From positions 1-64,000 of the forward strand of contig NZ_JAQSCU010000019.1 in assembly GCF_029945535.1 (NCBI RefSeq): a stretch of DNA of 64,000 nucleotides. The letters are read 5' to 3'. A program made the translations under genes and the position numbers. Positions 1-7,479 of the stretch are shown in pieces; the stretch's first letter is position 1, and every line of letters begins with the position of its first letter. Source of the stretch: Methylotenera sp. GTDB lineage: Bacteria; Pseudomonadota; Gammaproteobacteria; Burkholderiales; Methylophilaceae. The notes under the pieces are model-generated. The model had not been told where the DNA came from. It made no database searches and was given only the letters and a program-made list of their open reading frames with translations.

Positions 1-463
1 CAGATTTTTTGATGGGTGTAACTGGTACATATTTTAGATCTACGTCTGAGGAAACTAGCTTATTGACCTCGGCCATAAACGCTACTGAATCAAGCTTTTC
101 ATAGCCACGTACTTTACCTTCCAGCAATTTGACTAAACCTTCATGCTTCAGTACAGCTAATAAGAATCCAGGTGTGTTAACTGATTTACCTATAAACAGA
201 TTGATGAATGGGATTGCTGTGATGGGATGTGCTGCTTTATCTAATGCGTCCAAAGTTGCTTTAAGTGGTATCCACTCTTCACTAAAGAATCCACCACCAG
301 AATTCTCAATAATGCGGATGTGTACTTGATTGTCTTTGTTACATCCAAAATGATAAGTTAGATTGGCTTTACCAGAACATGTGGGGCAGGATGCGATTTT
401 AATGATGCGCATTGATAGTGTGGAGTTTTCAGAGGTGGAACTGCTGCTTGTTGCTTCTTTCAT
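1..463 (-). CDS. hypothetical protein, incomplete at left window edge
   Basis: Open minus frame from ATG (461-463) to the window edge (MKEATSSSSTSENSTLSMRIIKIASCPTCSGKANLTYHFGCNKDNQVHIRIIENSGGGFFSEEW...), with SD AAGGAG upstream. Absent from the ORF track because it runs off the edge. Confidence 0.7.
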   Translation of the reverse strand, partial: MKEATSSSSTSENSTLSMRIIKIASCPTCSGKANLTYHFGCNKDNQVHIRIIENSGGGFFSEEWIPLKATLDALDKAAHPITAIPFINLFIGKSVNTPGFLLAVLKHEGLVKLLEGKVRGYEKLDSVAFMAEVNKLVSSDVDLKYVPVTPIKKS

Positions 464-812
464 GGTAAGTCTCCTTGGTTGATGTTTAGATAGGCATGTT
501 GGTCTTTCATATAAGATGGGTGAAAAGGCGCAGTTAAAAGCAAGATTAATTGATGCATTCTTTAACTTTGGACGTAAAAAAGCCTGCAAGTTTTTTAGGC
601 TATGCAGGCTGGGATTTGATGTGCGTTAATGGTTAAGTTGAATGATCTTAATCAGGTAAGATGAAAATTGAAAATGGACTTATCAATAGCGTTCGTTCGA
701 GATCCTTCACTTTCGACACTTAGCAATCATTTAAAATGTAGACATTTTGAAAGTCCTATCGTCATAGGTAAGGGCGCGAAGCCGAATGCAGGACATCGGG
801 TTGAGCTCAGAG

Positions 813-1253
813 TTAGTTGTACGGCGTGGCATAGCGCGCGAATATTAAGAGACTAGCCATACCACTCAACATAGTGGCCGCCACATAAACGTAATACCCC
901 ATCGTGTTCCGACGCGTTTTGTAAAATTGCCAGACGGCCACAGCTAAAACCGATAAGACAGTTGCCACAGAGGCAAGTAAATAACTGCCAAGGATGCCAG
1001 CCCAAATACTGCTATATACGATGCCAAAGAACCATAGTGACAAGGCCTCTACTGGACGAGAAAGAACAATGGGCTTTTCTGGAAGACCCAAACGCTTTGA
1101 AATTGCCTTCGCGTACCAAACCACTCCCAAAGCAACTCCTGTTGCAGTGATGAGTGCCATACCTCCAGCTGGAAATGATGGAAATGCTTCCTTTATCGCC
1201 ACTGCAAGAAAAAGCCCCGCAATAAGCCCTAAAATAATACGTAGCTTGTACAT
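813..1253 (-). CDS. hypothetical membrane protein
   Basis: 146 aa ORF with several hydrophobic segments. Confidence 0.6.
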   Translation of the reverse strand: MYKLRIILGLIAGLFLAVAIKEAFPSFPAGGMALITATGVALGVVWYAKAISKRLGLPEKPIVLSRPVEALSLWFFGIVYSSIWAGILGSYLLASVATVLSVLAVAVWQFYKTRRNTMGYYVYVAATMLSGMASLLIFARYATPYN

Positions 1254-1310
1254 GATGCGTCTGTGAATTGAAAGGGTAGTGACATCGGTCTTCTAACGTT
1301 TTAATTTAGG

Positions 1311-1327
1311 GGTGCCGTTAGGCGTCC
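1311..1327. repeat. attC-like half-site repeat copy 1 (GGTGCCGTTAGGCGTCC)
   Basis: 17 bp exact repeat of 1926-1942; contains GTTAGGC, matching the integron core consensus GTTRRRY. Confidence 0.5.
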
Positions 1328-1363
1328 TGTTTGAATGATTGGTAGGAATGTTCGATGGTGAGT

Positions 1364-1924
1364 TCATAATTTTGACAGACGTTCGTCGAAGTACTTCATA
1401 GGCGACTCCCCAATACTTAATACCTCACGGGCTTTTTCTAAAGGGACATAAAATTCAATTCGGAACTCCCACAAACTTGCATTTTCTAGAGGCGACTTGG
1501 CTTCGTCAAAATGAGTATTTAGCGCTGAACCCTGTAATTGGCATGTGAAAGAATCTCTTTGATAGGAAATACCAAACTTAAGCTGCTGTACTTCCCTACT
1601 TCTATAACCATCTGACGCTGCTTCATAACCTCCATTTAGGGCAAAGGTGGCTATTCTCGGCCCATGAAATTCGTATGAGACTCCACTGCGCATATTCTCA
1701 ACTGACTGGCCTGTAACAATCATGCTTGATAGAAAGCTACAGGAGAATCTGCCACCATTGTTTTTCATAAACGGAACTTCAAGTCCCATCGCAAACTCTG
1801 GTCGAAATTTAGGGGCGGTAAATTTTTCTACTAACTGACCATTAATTACGATTTGACCTTCTACGTCATCATTTGGATACATCGCTTGCCTCACGCCATT
1901 ATAAAACGGAACAATTGAATACAA
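1364..1924 (-). CDS. hypothetical protein
   Basis: 186 aa ORF; start uncertain (TTG at 1924). Flanked by GGTGCCGTTAGGCGTCC repeats. Confidence 0.5.
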   Translation of the reverse strand: MYSIVPFYNGVRQAMYPNDDVEGQIVINGQLVEKFTAPKFRPEFAMGLEVPFMKNNGGRFSCSFLSSMIVTGQSVENMRSGVSYEFHGPRIATFALNGGYEAASDGYRSREVQQLKFGISYQRDSFTCQLQGSALNTHFDEAKSPLENASLWEFRIEFYVPLEKAREVLSIGESPMKYFDERLSKL

Positions 1925-1925
1925 G

Positions 1926-1942
1926 GGTGCCGTTAGGCGTCC
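1926..1942. repeat. attC-like half-site repeat copy 2 (GGTGCCGTTAGGCGTCC)
   Basis: Exact repeat of 1311-1327; sits between two consecutive minus-strand ORFs. Confidence 0.5.
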
Positions 1943-1964
1943 AGCTTGATGGACGTGCTAAACA

Positions 1965-2336
1965 TTAAAGCTTGCTATTTTGGCAACCTGAGCTTGAGCA
2001 TTCTCTGATACGGTCTTGCAGGAACTGAGACCTTTTGATTGTTGTACTAGTGGCACAATCTAGATTTACAAAAAATCCATTGGCTTCACGTTTTGAGCAA
2101 TTATTGTTTCGCTCTTCCATCCATGAAAGCTGGCTGAACTTAAGTGCTTTTTTGCCGTCACTATCAAGCTTTGTAGTTAATTTTTTGTAGTTTTCGTTTA
2201 GTTCTTTATCCGCTTCTTGGTAAACTTTATTCAGGCAATATAAACCATCAAAATCGTTTTTTGGAATATCGCATGCTGAGTTTGCAAAAGCTACGTTACA
2301 TGAACAGAACAGTAAAACAAACAGCATTTTTTTCAT
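1965..2336 (-). CDS. secreted LprI-like (DUF1311 family) protein
   Basis: Signal peptide (MKKMLFVLLFCSCNVAFA), then C..PKNDFDGLYCLNKVYQEADKELNENYKKL...FSQLSWMEERNNNCS, resembling the DUF1311/LprI N-terminal domain. Confidence 0.65.
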   Translation of the reverse strand: MKKMLFVLLFCSCNVAFANSACDIPKNDFDGLYCLNKVYQEADKELNENYKKLTTKLDSDGKKALKFSQLSWMEERNNNCSKREANGFFVNLDCATSTTIKRSQFLQDRIRECSSSGCQNSKL

Positions 2337-2571
2337 TGTACAAAACCTTCACGCATCTTAAAGATAATACTGTAAGCGATCATGATGATGATTTTATGAC
2401 TTATATAAAACTGGGTTAATAAGTGCATCAGTAGGCGAAATAGTGATGCGTACTACTATGTTGTTCATCGCATTTTGTGTATGTGATTAACTATGTAGCA
2501 ATATTTAATACATTTCATTCACGCTTACTGCTCTGAGAGCTAGCTTGAGACTGAGAATTACTTTAGTTAGT

Positions 2572-3084
2572 TTAGAGTTTAGGGGAGCCTGTAATTGTCC
2601 CAATGGCATCTATTTCACCTTTGAGTTTAATTCGATTTAAATTATCGATTGGCAAAGCAACGAAAAGTTTAATGCGATTCTCTAAATACCTACAGCATCT
2701 TTGGAACACTTCCAGTCTTTCCTCATCTGTACCTTTAGCTACAACAGGATCTTCAATTCCCCAATGAGCTGTCATTGGCTGACTAGGCCAGATTGGACAA
2801 ACCTCACCAGCTACATCATCACAAACTGTAAATACAAAATCCAAATGAGGCGCGTCTTTTCCAGTAAACTCATTCCAACTTTTACTTCTTAGCCCGTCGA
2901 TATTCAGCCCATGGGATTCTAAGGTCTTAATCGTTAAAGGATCGATCGAACCTTTTGGGGTATTACCTGCACTATAAGCTTTGAATTTCCCTTTGCCCCA
3001 GTGTTCCATCAATTTTTCTGCCATGATGCTGCGTGCTGAATTATTGTTGCAAAGAAAAAGCACATTAAATACGTTTGGTTCCAT
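2572..3084 (-). CDS. arsC: low-molecular-weight phosphatase-like arsenate reductase (thioredoxin-coupled type)
   Basis: N-terminal VLFLCNNNSARSIMAE P-loop, FTVCDDVAGEVCPIWPSQPMTAHWGIEDP. Confidence 0.85.
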   Translation of the reverse strand: MEPNVFNVLFLCNNNSARSIMAEKLMEHWGKGKFKAYSAGNTPKGSIDPLTIKTLESHGLNIDGLRSKSWNEFTGKDAPHLDFVFTVCDDVAGEVCPIWPSQPMTAHWGIEDPVVAKGTDEERLEVFQRCCRYLENRIKLFVALPIDNLNRIKLKGEIDAIGTITGSPKL

Positions 3085-3139
3085 TTGATTACAACCTCGC
3101 TAATTAATTATATGACTCGCAACTCAGTATAAAATCGAA

Positions 3140-3391
3140 TTATGTATCTTTAAATTTTTCGTTTAATTTAACTCTGTTCTCACGCCACTCTTCAAGCTCC
3201 TCATCTTCTCTTTCAAGCTGTATTGCTATAGCCTCAATAGTACTGAATATTTTGTCATCTATTCTGCGTACTAATTTTGTACGCATACGGCTTAATAGAC
3301 GTTCAGTATCTTCCTCATTTAAATTAGCTGCTTTTTCAAGATAGTCTTTATCAGGTTTTCTCATTTTCAGCATTCCCCTTCTAGAGTTCAT
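3140..3391 (-). CDS. small charged hypothetical protein
   Basis: 83 aa ORF, Glu/Arg-rich helical composition. Confidence 0.45.
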   Translation of the reverse strand: MNSRRGMLKMRKPDKDYLEKAANLNEEDTERLLSRMRTKLVRRIDDKIFSTIEAIAIQLEREDEELEEWRENRVKLNEKFKDT

Positions 3392-3637
3392 ATTTCATAA
3401 ATGGTAATCGACAGTATAGTTCACTGAAATTAGTGCATTATTATAGTGACGATTAATGACAGGAAGATATTAGAACTTATTGAACTGGACTACACTAACT
3501 TTCTCGCCTTATTTAGGCTACTGACTGAAGTGTTATCAAAGCATGAACTAGGAAGAATAATTTAAACTACTTTTCCGATTTTAATTAGATTGTCATTTAG
3601 TTATGCAATTGTTGATTTTTTATTCAGTTGAAAAATA

Positions 3638-5461
3638 GTGATGATAAACGGGATTTTCGACAATACATTCGCCAAGGAACATGATTCAAGTTTTGGTGAA
3701 GCATTACATCTACACCTTCATGACATTGTTCAAAGCAATCTGCTTACCGCTGTTTTTCAGCCAATACTAGATATGCAGCAAGCCAAAATTATTGGATATG
3801 AGGGATTGATTCGCGGTCCTGCAACCAGCGTACTTCATACTCCAATTGAGTTATTTCGTGTGGCAAGGGCATGCGGCATGGTGGCAGAGGTCGAGTACCT
3901 TTCTCGTCGCACAGTGCTTGAGTCTTTCGCTAAACAGAATCTGTCAGGTAAGATATTTCTAAATGTCAGCCCTGACGTGTTATTGCAACCTGATTCAAAA
4001 AATGGAGAAACTCTAAAATATCTTGAAGAGTTAGGCTTACAACCTAATCAGGTGATCATTGAACTTACTGAAAATGCTCAGGCCCTTGATTATCAGCTAT
4101 TACGTGATGCAACTCAGCATTATCGTAATATGGGTTTTGAAATCGCGATTGACGATCTCGGTGAGGGTTTTTCTGGTTTACGCCTGTGGTCTGAGATTCG
4201 CCCTGAGTATGTCAAAGTAGATAAGCACTTCATTCATAACATTCATCTCGACCCAGTAAAAATGCAATTTGCCCGCTCCATACAGGAAATTGCCGCCAAA
4301 TCAGGTGCACTTGTTATCGCAGAGGGTATAGAAATACAAGATGAGTTAATGGCTATTAGAGATCTTGGCATCACTTATGGCCAAGGTTATCACATTGGTA
4401 GGCCTAGCATCTTGCCTTCACAAGTAGTACCTACTGAAATCACCAAATCTCTAATGCGAATAGAAATTTCCCGAGAAAATTTGCTACAGAATCGCGCTAC
4501 AGTAGAGAAATTGCTAAAACACGTCTCCCCAGTTGCACCAACATGTAATAACGAAGATGTGTTCAAAATGTTTGACATGAATGCAGATCTTTACGCTCTT
4601 CCAGTAGTAGTTGATGGTCGTCCCATTGGACTTATTGGGCGCAATATGATGATTAATGACTACGCACGTCCTTACCGCCGTGAATTATATGGACGCAAAC
4701 CTTGCGAAATGATGATGGATCGTTCAGCCATCATAGTAGATCAAATGATTAGCTTGCAGGAGTTAAGTGATTTGATTCTAAAAAGTGACCCTCGTCACTT
4801 ATCCATTGGTTTTATTATTACCGATAACGGTATATACCGAGGCATGGGTAGCGGTCATGACTTGTTAAGAATAATCTCACAAATGCAGATCAATGCAGCA
4901 CGATATGCTAACCCACTGACAATGTTGCCAGGTAATGTGCCCATCAGCGAACAAATAGACAGCTTGCTAGAGTCCGGCGTTTCATTTGTTGCCTGTTACT
5001 GTGATTTAGATAACTTTAAACCGTTTAACGATGTCTACGGCTTTAAAAAAGGGGATGAAGTCATCCAATTAACTGGGCGTTTGCTGACTGAGGTTTGTGG
5101 ACCATATGATTTTCTTGGACACATTGGTGGCGACGATTTTATCGTACTCTTTCAGAGTGAGCATTGGGAAACCCGATGTGAGGAATTTCTGTCGAAAGTA
5201 AGTGATACATTTCCGCAGTTTTACACGAGTGTTGATCAGCAACGCGGGGGTATTGAAACTGAAGATCGCCAAGGTGAACGACGTTTCCATTCAATTCTCA
5301 GTATTTCTATCGGAGCACTTATTGTTGAACCAGATCATTATCCGTCACACCATGAAGTATCTGCAGCCTGTGTTAACGCTAAGAAGCAAGCAAAGAAAAT
5401 CCCTGGAAACAATCTATTCATTGAGCGTCGAACTGAAAATAACCCAGAAGTTATTTCCTGA
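3638..5461 (+). CDS. EAL - CBS pair - GGDEF (GGDDF) c-di-GMP signalling protein
   Basis: N-terminal EAL-type motifs (YEGLIRGP, LNVSPDVL, IELTEN, IDDLGEGFSGL, YVKVDKHF, IAEGIE, GQGYHIG), central CBS-like region, C-terminal GHIGGDDFIVLF. Confidence 0.9.
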   Translation: MMINGIFDNTFAKEHDSSFGEALHLHLHDIVQSNLLTAVFQPILDMQQAKIIGYEGLIRGPATSVLHTPIELFRVARACGMVAEVEYLSRRTVLESFAKQNLSGKIFLNVSPDVLLQPDSKNGETLKYLEELGLQPNQVIIELTENAQALDYQLLRDATQHYRNMGFEIAIDDLGEGFSGLRLWSEIRPEYVKVDKHFIHNIHLDPVKMQFARSIQEIAAKSGALVIAEGIEIQDELMAIRDLGITYGQGYHIGRPSILPSQVVPTEITKSLMRIEISRENLLQNRATVEKLLKHVSPVAPTCNNEDVFKMFDMNADLYALPVVVDGRPIGLIGRNMMINDYARPYRRELYGRKPCEMMMDRSAIIVDQMISLQELSDLILKSDPRHLSIGFIITDNGIYRGMGSGHDLLRIISQMQINAARYANPLTMLPGNVPISEQIDSLLESGVSFVACYCDLDNFKPFNDVYGFKKGDEVIQLTGRLLTEVCGPYDFLGHIGGDDFIVLFQSEHWETRCEEFLSKVSDTFPQFYTSVDQQRGGIETEDRQGERRFHSILSISIGALIVEPDHYPSHHEVSAACVNAKKQAKKIPGNNLFIERRTENNPEVIS

Positions 5462-5657
5462 AAATCCTAACTAGTCTGATTAAACGTGTTTGATGACGTT
5501 GCAAACAACTTAACATGGCACCTGTTGCTACTGTATAAAAGAGCCATTAGCTCTGGCTCCTACACTTACACAGCAACTACAAACATATCTAAGCAAACTT
5601 TAATTAATATGTGGCTAAGAATCACCATCACTCTCTTGAAAGCCCCCGCTTGTTAGC

Positions 5658-5784
5658 TTGGGTACTGCCATACGAGCAGCAAGGAAGGCAAAGGGCCTCT
5701 CTCAAGAAGCCTTAGCTAAGCTGGCTGATATGGATCGTTATTACATGAGCGAGATTGAAAGAAGCAATTATGCACGATTGGAAA
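5658..5784 (+). pseudogene. XRE-family HTH regulator N-terminal fragment, truncated at tRNA-fragment copy C
   Basis: LGTAIRAARKAKGLSQEALAKLADMDRYYMSEIERSNYA matches the XRE HTH pattern; similarity ends just before the tRNA-derived repeat. The track ORF (5658-5897) reads through the repeat. Confidence 0.6.
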
Positions 5785-5872
5785 TTACAAAAGAAAAAAG
5801 GACCCAGATTTCTCCGAGTCCTTTATTTTGGTGGCCCCTTGTGAGTCGAACACAGCACCAACGGACTATGAG
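5785..5872 (-). repeat. partial tRNA-Ile2 3' half plus terminator, copy C (att-like)
   Basis: AAGAAAAAAGGACcCAGATTTCTCCGAGTCCTTTATTTTGGTGGCCCCTTGTGAGTCGAACACAGCACCAACGGAcTATGAG, near-identical to 9743-9832. Confidence 0.9.
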
Positions 5873-5902
5873 CTTAGGCCCTGTCAGGAATACTTAAAAT
5901 AT

Positions 5903-6460
5903 TTAGCTAATTCTACGACGACGTGAAATAAGTCCGATTACACCCAAACCTACTAACAACATAGCATACGACTCTGCTTCTGGCACTGGGGTTGTAATAT
6001 TCAGCACACCTGCATAGGATCCACCGGATAGGCCAGCAACAGTGCCCTTAATTTGTAATGTATAACTACCCGCCAATAACGATATAGGATTTAACACCAC
6101 AGTGGTGATACCTACAGTTGGTGAGAAGTTTACTGTAGTTCCCCAATTTTCAATGATAGACGCTACTGAGCTTGCTGTGTCATTCACATTGCCAGCATAA
6201 AGTCGCGCTTTAAGGTTACTTAAACCCAAAATACTGTCTAAGTTAATTGAGGATGTAACAGAGTTTGCAGAGCCATTCGGAATGGTGAAATAAAACGCAT
6301 CAAAAAACGTTGTGCCTGTAGTTGCAGCTGCAAATGAATTGCCATAATTAAGTGAAGTTGGTAGGGATCCTACCGTCAGATTAGTTGCTGAATCAGCAAA
6401 TGCAGTCACGCTAGATACGGCTAGCATGCCAGCAAATAAGATACTTTTAATTAATTTCAT
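5903..6460 (-). CDS. PEP-CTERM (FxDxF-like) sorted extracellular protein
   Basis: Signal peptide MKLIKSILFAGMLAVSSVTAFA, FFDAFYF segment, C-terminal VPEAESYAMLLVGLGVIGLISRRRR. Confidence 0.8.
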   Translation of the reverse strand: MKLIKSILFAGMLAVSSVTAFADSATNLTVGSLPTSLNYGNSFAAATTGTTFFDAFYFTIPNGSANSVTSSINLDSILGLSNLKARLYAGNVNDTASSVASIIENWGTTVNFSPTVGITTVVLNPISLLAGSYTLQIKGTVAGLSGGSYAGVLNITTPVPEAESYAMLLVGLGVIGLISRRRRIS

Positions 6461-6670
6461 TTGTGTAACCCCAATTGATAAATTTATATTTAAGTACGAT
6501 TTAATACATGCAATCATGTTATGGGTAGATTGTGACAATGTTGATGAAAAGTTATATTGATTCATAGTTAATATGGACTATATTTTCCAACCATTTATTA
6601 CATTGTAAAAATTGAGTTAATAGGCTTTCCCATCCTTATAACTAGAAATATGGTTTTAATCTCTAGTGAC

Positions 6671-6756
6671 TACAAAAAGAAAAAAGGACTCAGATTTCTC
6701 CGAGTCCTCATTTTGGTAGCCCCCTGTGAGTCGAACACAGCACCAACGGATTATGA
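6671..6756 (-). repeat. partial tRNA-Ile2 3' half plus terminator, copy B (att-like)
   Basis: AAAAAGGACTCAGATTTCTCCGAGTCCT...GGTAGCCCCCTGTGAGTCGAACACAGCACCAACGGATTATGA, same as 9743-9832. Confidence 0.9.
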
Positions 6757-6761
6757 ATAAA

Positions 6762-7454
6762 CTACTTCTCAAGTCTTCGCTCGCCTGTACATTTTTCACT
6801 ATAAGTCATTAGAGTATCGTTAAATGATTTTTTTCGATTATTAAACTGCGTTGTTTTATCGTTCAAATATTCTAACTTCAATTTTAATGGCGTTAATGAC
6901 TCATTAAAAATTTTCTGCTTTTCTTTAAAAAGCCTAATACGTTCATTTAATGCAGATGAGTCAGCATTTTGTAGCTTAACTTCTTTATTAAATTGATCTA
7001 TTTGTGAGTTTATTTTTTTGGCTGCTGCCGAATCAACTTTTTTAGAAGTTAAAGCCGTAAGCTCTAATTTTTTCTTATCCAGCACTTCACCTCGACTATT
7101 CATTTGAGCAGTTTCTGCATTAAGAACTGTGACTTCTTTTTCTATTATAAGTCTAGCACTATCATTTTCTTTGACCTGATTTTCAACTACCATGACTTCA
7201 TCATTAATTAACTTTGTTTCACTCTGAAAGTAGTCATACTTTTGTCGAATATTGTTATCTTGTCCCATACACTTTTCAATTTCTTCGATAGTAATGGTCG
7301 GCTTATTTTGCGCATCTTCTTTCAAAATATGATAAATCCCCGGCAATCTAACTGATGACGACGGTAAGTCTTCACAAACACCACTGATGCTATAACTAGA
7401 AATCAGGCTAGCAAAAATATTGAGAATGTTTGCTGTGTTATTGTTTTTTTTCAT
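6762..7454 (-). CDS. hypothetical coiled-coil protein with possible signal peptide
   Basis: Hydrophobic N-terminus then long Lys/Glu/Asn-rich helical segments (VVENQVKENDSARLIIEKEVTVLNAETAQMNSRGEVLDKKKLELTAL). Confidence 0.65.
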   Translation of the reverse strand: MKKNNNTANILNIFASLISSYSISGVCEDLPSSSVRLPGIYHILKEDAQNKPTITIEEIEKCMGQDNNIRQKYDYFQSETKLINDEVMVVENQVKENDSARLIIEKEVTVLNAETAQMNSRGEVLDKKKLELTALTSKKVDSAAAKKINSQIDQFNKEVKLQNADSSALNERIRLFKEKQKIFNESLTPLKLKLEYLNDKTTQFNNRKKSFNDTLMTYSEKCTGERRLEK

Positions 7455-7479
7455 ATCAAATTCCGAATGCACTTATAAA

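Noticed and set aside
668-856. 62-aa plus-strand ORF
   Set aside because: Overlaps the 3' end of the 813-1253 ORF and shows no recognisable family; better explained as intergenic/attC-like sequence.
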